This document shows positions 1 to 6,262 of a stretch of 7,524 nucleotides of DNA, piece by piece. The stretch comes from Candidatus Methanophagaceae archaeon (lineage in GTDB: Archaea > Halobacteriota > Syntropharchaeia > Alkanophagales > Methanospirareceae), in assembly GCA_013374505.1 (NCBI GenBank), contig QENJ01000259.1, forward strand, positions 1 to 7,524, read 5' to 3'. The position numbers were made by a program, and so were the translations under genes. Position 1 is the stretch's first letter, and each line of letters starts with the position of its first letter. The notes beneath the pieces were generated by a model. It worked only from the letters and a program-made list of their open reading frames with translations. It made no database searches and was not told where the DNA came from.

Positions 1-1
1 A

Positions 2-1036
2 ATGGCTGGCATCATCATCACATGGACGAGCAGCAACACCGCGGTTGGAACCGTAAGCCCAGCATCTGTGACAACAGGTTCAGATGGAAAATCAACTACG
101 ACATTCACGGGATCCGCAAGTGGAACCACTACGGTAAAGGCTGCGCATGAAAATGTAAGTGGAACGGCAAGTGTGAGTGTGAAGAAGAAAGGCGATTCTG
201 TTTGCAAGATTGTTTTCACCTCGAATAGGGATGGCAATAACGAAATATATGTGATGAATGTCGATGGCATTAATGTCAAGAAGCTTACAAGTAATACTGC
301 AGGTGATTGGTCTCCCGATGCGTCTCCAGATGGAAGCAAGATTGCCTTCGTCTCGGACAGGGAGGGCGATGCCGAGATCTATGTGATGGATGCAGATGGT
401 ACTAATGTTAAAAAGCTAACATATAATACAGCAGATGATTGGAATCCCGTATGGTCTCCTAATGGAAGCAAGATTGTCTTTGACTCGAATAGGGATGGTG
501 ATGTCGAGATATATGTGATGGATGTCGATGGTACTAATGTTGTTCAGTTAACATATAATCTAATAGCAGCTGATTGGAATCCCGACTGGTGTTGTTCTGT
601 ACCATCAGAACAAATATTACCAATCTTCGACACAGGAGATTCATCCAATCCATATCCCAGCATCTTCGGCACGCACAATGGAACACTCACACAGGATCAG
701 ACAATTACCGTGCATAAACTTTACACCTATCCATGTTCAGGCACGGGCGGACATTCTAAATACGTAAAAATCTGGAATGAAACGTGGGATGGCGTAGAAG
801 CCTATTGGAAAGGCTATCAAGAAGATGGACACAACATAACATTTGACCCGCCGTTCACATTAGAAGCGGGTACAACGTACTACTACACGATAGTAACGGG
901 TTCTTATCCGCAGATAATCCACGAAAGTAGTAAAGAAGTGACTGGCGGGAGAATTACTTGCACAGAATTCACTGATGCAAACGGACATTCATATAACAAC
1001 TGGATACCGGCGATTCGATTGGAAGGCTATGCATGA
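2..1036 (+). CDS. Secreted surface protein, 3' part: Ig-like domain, TolB-type (PD40) repeats and archaeal C-terminal domain
   Basis: This is the C-terminal 344 residues of a larger extracellular protein; the 5' end lies outside the window. The first in-window ATG falls inside an Ig-like strand and has no signal peptide, so it is probably not the start. Residues 1-60 look like a bacterial Ig-like (Big_1/invasin) domain, with the pattern W-S-N-x-x-V followed by a Thr/Gly-rich strand and V-x-V. Residues 68-196 hold three TolB/PD40 propeller repeats, each with EIYVM-D-x-DG-x-N-V and SPDGSKI or SPNGSKI. Residues 205-344 form a separate domain starting IFDTG and ending W-IPAIRLE, with NGT, NET and NIT sequons and conserved Trp and Cys residues. 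I recall this domain recurring at the C-terminus of methanogen/ANME surface proteins but could not check. No C-terminal membrane anchor is visible. A role in adhesion or protein binding is inference. Confidence 0.8.
   Translation: MAGIIITWTSSNTAVGTVSPASVTTGSDGKSTTTFTGSASGTTTVKAAHENVSGTASVSVKKKGDSVCKIVFTSNRDGNNEIYVMNVDGINVKKLTSNTAGDWSPDASPDGSKIAFVSDREGDAEIYVMDADGTNVKKLTYNTADDWNPVWSPNGSKIVFDSNRDGDVEIYVMDVDGTNVVQLTYNLIAADWNPDWCCSVPSEQILPIFDTGDSSNPYPSIFGTHNGTLTQDQTITVHKLYTYPCSGTGGHSKYVKIWNETWDGVEAYWKGYQEDGHNITFDPPFTLEAGTTYYYTIVTGSYPQIIHESSKEVTGGRITCTEFTDANGHSYNNWIPAIRLEGYA
203..589 (+). repeat. Three tandem PD40/TolB-like repeats (about 40-45 codons each)
   Basis: Three in-frame repeats are visible: codons 68-107, 108-151 and 152-196 of the surface protein. 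The DNA is still similar between units (for example atatatgtgatg followed by a gatgg-tactaatgt block), which suggests recent duplication or gene conversion. Complete propellers need six or seven blades, so three blades between two other domains is unusually few. Confidence 0.8.
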
Positions 1037-1127
1037 GAGCATAAGAAGATAATCTAATATCACGGGCAGTCGCATATCTGGTGCAGAGTGGGAAGAAGAA
1101 ATAAAGCGAATAAGCAAAGATGTTTTC

Positions 1128-1162
1128 GGGGGATAGCTTTTATTCCCCCTGTTTCTATTTTT
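1128..1162 (+). terminator. Hairpin plus T-rich tract downstream of the surface-protein gene
   Basis: GGGGGA at 1128-1133 can pair with TCCCCC at 1144-1149. The flanking ATA/TAT could extend the stem with a bulge. A T-rich tract, TGTTTCTATTTTTG, follows at 1150-1163. It lies about 92 bases after the surface-protein stop codon. Archaeal termination relies mainly on T-runs, which this provides. Apart from this hairpin, the 1037-1171 gap shows no supportable gene. Confidence 0.5.
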
Positions 1163-1453
1163 GAAAAGTGACATTGTGAAGCCGAAGAACATGTAAAACC
1201 CATCCTACCAAAATTTAAAACGACTTATGGCTCACCACTTGTTATAGTCCGCGATACGGCAAAAGGTCTCGCACAATGCGCCTCAAATATCTTTCCAAAC
1301 AAGCCTCAACAGATATGTCAGGAGCATTTCATTAGAAACCTGGAAAAAGACCTGGTAACCGAGTATTACAAGAGTTTGAAGCACTCGATGGTTAAACACC
1401 GGCTTACTCCCAGGTTAAGATCGCTGCGCAACGCAGGAAATGGAGACAAAGAC

Positions 1454-1461
1454 ATAAAGAA
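1454..1461. repeat. Left target-site duplication, ATAAAGAA
   Basis: This 8-bp direct repeat abuts the left terminal repeat. Its second copy is at 1630-1637. A ninth base (G) also matches on both sides, so a 9-bp duplication cannot be excluded. Confidence 0.75.
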
Positions 1462-1629
1462 GGCACAGTCGATTTTTCCAGTGAAATTGCTATATCCTTA
1501 AATTTCACCGCAGAGCACACAGAGAACGCAGAGGCACCAGAAAACCCAAGTAATTGTTGGAACCGTCTTAAAACTCTGCGTACTCGGCGATCTCCGCGTT
1601 GATAAATCACTGGCTTTTTAGACTGTGCC
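1462..1629. mobile_element. 168-bp MITE-like non-autonomous element with terminal inverted repeats
   Basis: The ends are GGCACAGTC-N7-CCAGTGA on the left (1462-1484) and the exact reverse complement pattern TCACTGG-N7-GACTGTGCC on the right (1607-1629), with identical 7-base spacing. ATAAAGAA occurs immediately outside both ends (1454-1461 and 1630-1637), as expected for an 8-bp target-site duplication. The interior is almost entirely an imperfect inverted repeat (1503-1533 with 1574-1606) and holds no convincing gene. Removing it with one duplication copy restores the reading frame of the host gene. IS256, ISL3 and IS1595 families make duplications of about this length, but the parent family cannot be named from the window. 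Confidence 0.8.
1503..1606. repeat. Palindromic CGCAGAG-type core inside the element
   Basis: The left arm (1503-1533) has three phased AGAG blocks, CCGCAGAG, CACACAGAG and AACGCAGAG. The right arm (1574-1606) is its imperfect reverse complement, starting CTCTGCG. A roughly 40-base loop (1534-1573) separates them, so the transcript could fold into a long hairpin. I recall very similar CGCAGAG palindromes dispersed through many bacterial and archaeal genomes; this could not be verified here. Confidence 0.7.
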
Positions 1630-1637
1630 ATAAAGAA
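1630..1637. repeat. Right target-site duplication, ATAAAGAA
   Basis: This copy is identical to the left copy at 1454-1461 and directly follows the right terminal repeat that ends in GTGCC. Confidence 0.75.
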
Positions 1638-1958
1638 GCTTCAACAGCGGTGGGTGCATATAGCCGTTGATTACTTGCTTTATCCCGTGGAAAAACATGT
1701 TAAATGGATAAGTCGTCCAATTTCATATATCATCCAATATTATCGGATTAAAGAGGTATATAACCTTGTTAGCAGGCTAATCCGCTGGAACGCATCGAAT
1801 TATTTTGTTTACAAACCATTGATGGAATTTTTAGAATCGGCTAAATCGTCCGATGAATTGGTCGATACTCTTCAATCTATACTAGGCGTAGTGGCGGATA
1901 TGGGGACAGTTTGCTTATGCTAAAAAATCCAAGCATATCTTGACGGCATGGAAACATT

Positions 1959-2633
1959 TTGAGTAGTTTTTACGGGACAACATATAGAGGTGTAGCGAAC
2001 AAATTATCGTATAGGAATAGCTTTGATGGCGAATATTCCATATTTGCCACAATTAGTCCTAATTCGGGCGATGAAACACAAGCGTGGAAAGAACTAATGA
2101 ATAATTTTACGGCTACGGAAGTTACATTGCCCGAGAATATAGATTATCTACCAATAGAAGCAGATGTTGAATTAACGAAGTTAATAAAAGCAATTAATGA
2201 AGACTTATGGCTTCAGGTTGTTCATTCCAGGCAAAAAATGCCGGCGATTTCCGAAGAACTGGATATTACTGATACTGTAAACCATGTAAGAGAAACATTT
2301 GATGTACTTCTCACAGATGTCGTAAGGGTGAGTGAGGATAGGGAATTTCTCGTTCCATCTATGTTGCAACAAACACAAGATAATTTGAAACGAATTTCTC
2401 AGTCTTTTGCACGATCCGATGGAGAAGATGCGGTGTCCGAAAATCATTTACGACAAGCGAGAAAAATGGTAGTTGCTAATTTTGAGGGTTTCATAAATCA
2501 TCCAGAATTCCAGGACATTCGATTTGAAATGGAACGTAGTGGCAACGCTGCCAGATCTTCTGTTCTCCAAACAGATTTAATAAATAACAGATATGAATGG
2601 GTAGGTCCTCCAGACAGCATTTCATGGGGATAA
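1959..2633 (+). CDS. Hypothetical protein, 224 residues, possibly 5'-truncated
   Basis: I do not recognise this protein. The frame opens at 1944 after a TGA. The first usable codon is TTG at 1959, with no Shine-Dalgarno sequence or clear TATA box, so the true N-terminus may have been lost when the adjacent transposase fragment arrived. It looks soluble, with no signal peptide or membrane helix. Residues 1-60 are mixed and polar. Residues 68-185 are strongly helical and charged, with an RISQSFARSDGEDAVSENHLRQA segment near 145-167. That segment recalls the helical lid or C-terminal region of AAA+/MCM-type proteins (helix, A-R-x-x-x-x-x-V, then E-x-x-x-x-A), but this is a weak impression and not an assignment. 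Its last 12 bases overlap the convergent membrane-protein gene. Coding potential is supported by length and protein-like composition. Confidence 0.5.
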   Translation: MSSFYGTTYRGVANKLSYRNSFDGEYSIFATISPNSGDETQAWKELMNNFTATEVTLPENIDYLPIEADVELTKLIKAINEDLWLQVVHSRQKMPAISEELDITDTVNHVRETFDVLLTDVVRVSEDREFLVPSMLQQTQDNLKRISQSFARSDGEDAVSENHLRQARKMVVANFEGFINHPEFQDIRFEMERSGNAARSSVLQTDLINNRYEWVGPPDSISWG

Positions 2634-3809
2634 CGTAAACGAATAAACCTGCGTCACCGCAGTATTACCGGATTCATCTTTGGCGGAGATCCGATAAAAT
2701 ACTTGAGTACCCGATTCATAAAACTCTGTACAAATACTGTCTACGTATGTAGCGTTCCCATCAGACCGCATAGAGCCACCGCCGCCACCACTACCATGTT
2801 CATGAAATCGCATATCTTCTAATGTCACCTCCGATATGGTGACATTACTTGTAACTTTTGCGCTTATATCAACAGAAGAAGTAGCAGTTGCTGGTTGTTC
2901 CGGCGTTTGTATCACATCTATAATGGCAAGAGAAGTTATGTTACTTCTTTCCATGTGACCTACCTGAATGATGTACACATCAGAAATCTTATCGCCTGCT
3001 CTTATCATATACCACATTTCTGTACCGTCTTCAAAAGGATAGGCGAATGTGAATGAATACTTGTTTTTATCAACCGAAGTCACCGTTCCCACCATCCATC
3101 CTGAACAATGCAAAGAAGCACTAACACCCAAAAACGGCGAACCACCTGATATTTCGGCAATAACCGTTATCGTATCTCCAGGTTCCGGATTTTCCGGCGT
3201 TTGCGTAACATTGATTATGTTAATATCACCGGATGGCGTAAAACCCAAAATACATATTCCTGCGATTATAACAAGTACAGCGACAGTAGAAACGATTTTC
3301 CGTTTGTTTTCTTTCACTGCGGCACTAATATCACCTGGCTGACCGAAGCCAAAATATGTTTTCACGTGAGGTCTTGTAAGATAAATTGAAATTAGCCCAA
3401 AGATCGCTAAAATGACAACGGGGACAATGTACGCCACAATAATGTATGACATACCGATTTCACCCGGACTTGGATACGAGGACAAAGCCCAAAAAGATCT
3501 CAGATATACAGCGACATGCAATATGGTCACAATTACGAGCGTAAACATATATAAGAACCAGGACCACCGTAAACCCTTAAAAAAGCCGTAAGTAACCGAG
3601 AGGGCGATTATTATCATGATTATGTCAGTAATTCCTATGATTCGCATCTGATATGAGGTCATGGTTATGTAAAGAGGTATATCGCTTGAAAGAAGAGCGA
3701 TTAAACTATAAACACAGGCTATCGCACCGCCAAAAGCCAATAAAGCTAATATTGTCACCCCTATGGGTCGCTTCGAGCTTATCATCACATTTGATATTGA
3801 AATAGGCAC
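2622..3809 (-). CDS. Five-helix membrane protein with two extracellular Ig-like domains
   Basis: The 395-residue protein has hydrophobic segments at about 15-40, 54-78, 84-104, 120-146 and 172-190. Basic residues before the first helix (SSKRP) put the N-terminus inside, so five helices place the C-terminal half outside. That half contains two related beta-rich domains. One starts INVTQTPENPEPGD (about 199-283) and the other IDVIQTPEQP (about 297-395), which suggests an internal duplication of PKD/Ig-like type. A GSGGGGGS loop lies at 339-346. The RPIGVTILALLAF opening is common in archaeal membrane proteins of unknown function. The listed start is GTG, 13 bases after the pelA stop, with AAGGG almost touching it. 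An in-frame ATG at codon 9 is the alternative. The gene is likely co-transcribed with pelA. Function is unknown; sensing or envelope structure are guesses. Confidence 0.85.
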   Translation of the reverse strand: MPISISNVMISSKRPIGVTILALLAFGGAIACVYSLIALLSSDIPLYITMTSYQMRIIGITDIIMIIIALSVTYGFFKGLRWSWFLYMFTLVIVTILHVAVYLRSFWALSSYPSPGEIGMSYIIVAYIVPVVILAIFGLISIYLTRPHVKTYFGFGQPGDISAAVKENKRKIVSTVAVLVIIAGICILGFTPSGDINIINVTQTPENPEPGDTITVIAEISGGSPFLGVSASLHCSGWMVGTVTSVDKNKYSFTFAYPFEDGTEMWYMIRAGDKISDVYIIQVGHMERSNITSLAIIDVIQTPEQPATATSSVDISAKVTSNVTISEVTLEDMRFHEHGSGGGGGSMRSDGNATYVDSICTEFYESGTQVFYRISAKDESGNTAVTQVYSFTLSP

Positions 3810-3814
3810 GCCCT

Positions 3815-3820
3815 TATAAA
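3815..3820 (-). promoter_or_regulatory. TATA-like box TTTATA between pelA and the membrane-protein gene
   Basis: On the minus strand the pelA stop is followed by CATTTATAAGGGC. The TATA-like centre is about 32 bases upstream of the in-frame ATG at codon 9 but only about 9 bases upstream of the GTG. If used, it favours a leaderless or nearly leaderless message starting at codon 8 or 9. Simple read-through from pelA would instead favour the GTG. Confidence 0.35.
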
Positions 3821-3822
3821 TG

Positions 3823-4941
3823 TTAGATTTTAAACCTCAGTATAGCCGCAATACCACCCAGCCCTTTTAACCGCTTACCGGGCTCGAACTCTGTGCTGAA
3901 CACCACTATCTTACCCCTTACCCGTTCCACTTCTTCTACTATCGCTTCAACCTGTTCTATACCTTCTCCTTCTTTGCTTATCTCATCTCCTTCTGTGCGC
4001 GACACCATGAGCTTATCATCACAAACCAGCAGCGACTCAATAGCACCGAACTGTAACGCTTTTAGCACCTCGTCTTCACCATAAACCGCCTTACAGTCAT
4101 GTTCCTTGCATATCTCTTCCATTAACCGGTCCATCAGCTTGACTTCTTGGGTTAACCGTTCCTCCACCCTTAGCCTGGTCACCGCACCCCGTTTCAATAC
4201 TTCCATGAACCCGGAAACGCCAATAGACGAGGTCTGCTCGATTCTTGTCCGTTTCGTTAACTCCGGGTCTTTTTCCTTTAATACCGCTAAGAAATCGTTC
4301 TTCACGAAACCGGGACCCGCAATTATTATCGCTTCCGCAGCTATGGTATTAAACGAGCTCTTCAACTGCTCAATAACTTTATGGAAGAACTCTTTCTTTG
4401 CGGCATCGCCGCTGCCGTCCACGCCTTTTCCCGAACCGGCCCGTAGGGAAAACAGCTCATCCACGCCGTATTGCCGCACCACACCAGCAACCGCCTCGCC
4501 GTCCTCTATTGTGAGAATGATAACAGTAGAAGCGGCAACAGCTTTCGAGGCTTCTCTTAGACGCTTCAACTGATGCACTTTCCAGGTCTTGATGACCGAA
4601 AGCTTAGAATTGGGCTCGATGTTAAATGTGTGATAAGAACCCAGTTCGGTATCTATCCCATGCTCGATCACACCTTTTAGCCGTAATCTGTGCGAGAACT
4701 TGTGGAACTCTACGCTTTCCACCCGAATGCCCATTCTGAGCGGTTTCTTTGCGGTCTTATCCGGTCTCACCTTATCGGTAGCACCCTCGAACCGCCGATA
4801 CGTGAGCGAATAGACAAAGTCGCCTGGTTCTATTATATGCTTGAGGTGCCATAAGTCGTCTAACGATTCGGGTATCAGCGAAATTTCACCTGTTAGCCTA
4901 TTTCTGCCTCTTTCCTTTAACTTCCGTTTTAATACCTTCAT
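3823..4941 (-). CDS. pelA: Pelota (Dom34-like) ribosome-rescue factor
   Basis: Archaeal Pelota binds the empty A site of stalled ribosomes with aEF1A, and ABCE1 then splits the subunits (no-go/non-stop decay). The 372 residues match the usual full length. Domain 1 (about 1-128) is the Sm-like domain, with LIPES-DDLWHL near 22-33 and the Y-R-R-F-E segment near 48-52. Domain 2 (about 134-265) is the eRF1-like central domain, with the AIIIAGPGF-K motif at 204-214; it lacks the GGQ hydrolysis motif, as expected for Pelota rather than aRF1. Domain 3 (about 268-372) is L7Ae-like and ends with the family hallmark F-E-x-G-x-x-L-x-x-LGGIAAILRF. The ATG is preceded only by a weak TACAAAA box about 25 bases upstream and no good Shine-Dalgarno sequence. 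It is transcribed divergently from the phosphoesterase gene and is followed by the membrane-protein gene. Confidence 0.97.
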   Translation of the reverse strand: MKVLKRKLKERGRNRLTGEISLIPESLDDLWHLKHIIEPGDFVYSLTYRRFEGATDKVRPDKTAKKPLRMGIRVESVEFHKFSHRLRLKGVIEHGIDTELGSYHTFNIEPNSKLSVIKTWKVHQLKRLREASKAVAASTVIILTIEDGEAVAGVVRQYGVDELFSLRAGSGKGVDGSGDAAKKEFFHKVIEQLKSSFNTIAAEAIIIAGPGFVKNDFLAVLKEKDPELTKRTRIEQTSSIGVSGFMEVLKRGAVTRLRVEERLTQEVKLMDRLMEEICKEHDCKAVYGEDEVLKALQFGAIESLLVCDDKLMVSRTEGDEISKEGEGIEQVEAIVEEVERVRGKIVVFSTEFEPGKRLKGLGGIAAILRFKI

Positions 4942-5025
4942 AAAACTGCTCTCGGAACCTGCCTTTTGTACTGATTTCCTGGTTTCATCTCAATACAGAA
5001 AGGAAAGCATTACCAAAAGAAATAG

Positions 5026-5032
5026 TTTATTA
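5026..5032 (+). promoter_or_regulatory. TATA-like box for the phosphoesterase operon
   Basis: TTTATTA, preceded by purine-rich AAAAGAAATAG that could serve as a BRE, is centred about 29 bases upstream of the ATG at 5058. This spacing predicts transcription starting within a few bases of the start codon. It agrees with the lack of any Shine-Dalgarno sequence. Confidence 0.5.
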
Positions 5033-5057
5033 GATAAAACTGTTTAGTAAGCGACAC

Positions 5058-5846
5058 ATGAATCTGAAGCCACGGATAGACGAAGCGGCGATGGTCGTAG
5101 AGAATAACAAAAAAACGCTGGTGATTGCCGACCTGCATTTAGGTATAGAAGCCGTGCTAAGACAAAAAGGTGTTAATATCGGTAGTCAAACGGATAAACT
5201 GTTAGATACTGTGACTTTGTGCGTAGAAGAAACCAAACCGGATGCGATTGTATTATTGGGTGATATAAAGCACGCAGTGCCGGAAATATCGTATAGAGAC
5301 CGTAAAGAAGTGCCAGTATTCTTAGCGGCACTCGCTGAGTATGCACCGGTATATCTGGCTAAAGGCAACCACGACTCGTATTTAGGTATGCTGCTACCCG
5401 AAAAGCTAGAAGGAGCGCGGAAACCGAAGCATGAGGTATATCTAAAGAGTACCCGTGGTTTTCTGCTGGACGGTGTGGGATACACACACGGGCATACCTG
5501 GCCTTCGCCCGAGTTGTTCGCTGCAAAATATATACTGATTGGGCATAATCATCCGCGGATACGGCTTGCAAGTTCTCAGTCGAGTTATGCACGGCTGAAA
5601 AACGTATGGATTCGAGCTAAATGTGACTACAACGCTGTAAAAGCGCATTATCCGGAGATAAGTGGCTGGAATGATCCGTGTGTGATCTTAATGCCGGCGT
5701 TTAATGAACTATGTGGTGGTGTTACGTTCAATGCGCCGGAACTAAAACTTTTAGGGCCCATAGCCTCGAAACTGATTCGGCGGGAAGATATGGAAGTGTA
5801 TCTGCTGGATGGGACGTATATAGGAAAGGTATGCGATTCTGAGTGA
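5058..5846 (+). CDS. Archaeal SbcD-related metallophosphoesterase
   Basis: This is a calcineurin-like phosphoesterase of the small archaeal SbcD-related group (I recall TIGR00024 for it). All metal-binding motifs are visible: D-x-H in IADLHLG (Asp25, His27), GD at 68-69, GNHD at 103-106, HGH at 144-146 and GHNHP at 162-166. The protein is therefore probably an active two-metal phosphoesterase. The 262 residues are about the family length, with a short C-terminal extension after residue 215. It is cytoplasmic, with no signal or membrane segment. The substrate is unknown; family members are often placed in nucleic-acid metabolism. The start is an ATG with a TATA-like box 29 bases upstream. The last four bases overlap the GTG of the winged-helix gene, so the two are likely translated from one message. 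Confidence 0.92.
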   Translation: MNLKPRIDEAAMVVENNKKTLVIADLHLGIEAVLRQKGVNIGSQTDKLLDTVTLCVEETKPDAIVLLGDIKHAVPEISYRDRKEVPVFLAALAEYAPVYLAKGNHDSYLGMLLPEKLEGARKPKHEVYLKSTRGFLLDGVGYTHGHTWPSPELFAAKYILIGHNHPRIRLASSQSSYARLKNVWIRAKCDYNAVKAHYPEISGWNDPCVILMPAFNELCGGVTFNAPELKLLGPIASKLIRREDMEVYLLDGTYIGKVCDSE

Positions 5847-6262
5847 ACACTTTTTTAATAATACCGCTTATAGTTTACGCGATGCAAAAAGAAGTTGTTC
5901 GGTATCATCCCAATGCGTATTTAGAGCAGAAAAGGAACGTTACGCAGGGATTGCTGGCACGGACAAAGATACTCGAGGTGATAGACGAGATAACGAATAA
6001 AGAAGGGCGAGCTGCCGGCAAGAAACTAACAATAAAAGCAGTATCTAAGTCGGCTGCACTCAGCTACGCATCTTCTTTGCATCATTTACGTCTGCTGGAG
6101 CAGGAGCAGATAGTGATGCGAGAGGGTAAGCGACCGTACCGGTGGAAGGTAACAGGAAAAGGACAGACCACCCTTGCCGAGCTCGGGTTGGACCTTGAAA
6201 AGGCTAATACCACACGGACTCACGCACAAACGAGTCGATTTTTGAACTTCCGTAACCCCTGA
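5843..6262 (+). CDS. Winged-helix DNA-binding protein (ArsR/MarR-like fold)
   Basis: The 139-residue protein has a winged-helix core. A helix at about 35-51 (LLARTKILEVIDEI) and a second at 63-71 lead to the recognition helix at about 74-87 (SYASSLHHLRLLEQE). The wing at 89-104 has KRPYRWKVT and is followed by GKGQ. The A-L-S-Y-x-x-x-x-H-H-L-x-x-L pattern is typical of archaeal wHTH regulators. The GTG start overlaps the upstream stop as GTGA, which supports coupling. However, the first 13 residues are hydrophobic and outside the domain. The ATG at 5882, with TTTTTTAATAAT about 25 bases upstream, is a credible alternative giving 126 residues. The last 14 codons overlap the convergent suf remnant, and the THAQTSRFLNF tail may not be original. 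It may regulate or work with the phosphoesterase; that is inference from linkage. Confidence 0.8.
   Translation: MNTFLIIPLIVYAMQKEVVRYHPNAYLEQKRNVTQGLLARTKILEVIDEITNKEGRAAGKKLTIKAVSKSAALSYASSLHHLRLLEQEQIVMREGKRPYRWKVTGKGQTTLAELGLDLEKANTTRTHAQTSRFLNFRNP

Larger units (their letters stand above)
1172..1923 (+). pseudogene. Transposase-like gene fragment (MULE/DDE type), interrupted by a short transposable element
   Basis: Two open stretches, 1172-1461 and 1638-1923, lie in different frames. They join into one 191-residue frame when bases 1462-1637 (element plus one target duplication) are removed. The first part contains PLVIVRDTAKGLAQ, a FP-x3-PQQICQEHF block and RNLEKDL. This D..KG..A...FP...Q.C..HF.R pattern resembles the central part of MULE-like or archaeal IS transposases, with the Asp of VIVRD a candidate catalytic residue. 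The second part is basic and helical (DYLLYP, YYRIKEVYNL, FVYKPL), as expected for a transposase C-terminal region. There is no start codon or N-terminal third, and a stop precedes the frame at 1169-1171. The gene was therefore already truncated or was cut later. After 1923 another frame stays open briefly (GQFAYAKKSKHI...), which could be a further frameshifted continuation. The family assignment is from memory. Confidence 0.55.

Noticed and set aside
1053..1136. Open stretch ending RISGAEWEEEIKRISKDVFGG
   Set aside because: It looks protein-like and amphipathic, but it has no start codon, is only 27 codons long, and ends in the terminator hairpin. It may be a relic, but I cannot support a gene.
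1404..1631. 75-codon minus-strand frame across the short element
   Set aside because: Its ATG is created at the element's right edge and it crosses the palindrome and then the transposase fragment antisense. Composition is repeat-derived, and similar spurious frames are expected from such palindromes.
2205..2447. 80-codon minus-strand frame inside the hypothetical ORF
   Set aside because: It is antisense to a longer frame, with no motif and no promoter or ribosome binding signal.
4106..4573. 155-codon plus-strand frame opposite pelA
   Set aside because: It is antisense to the conserved central domain of Pelota. The Ser/Thr-rich composition is a shadow of the real gene.
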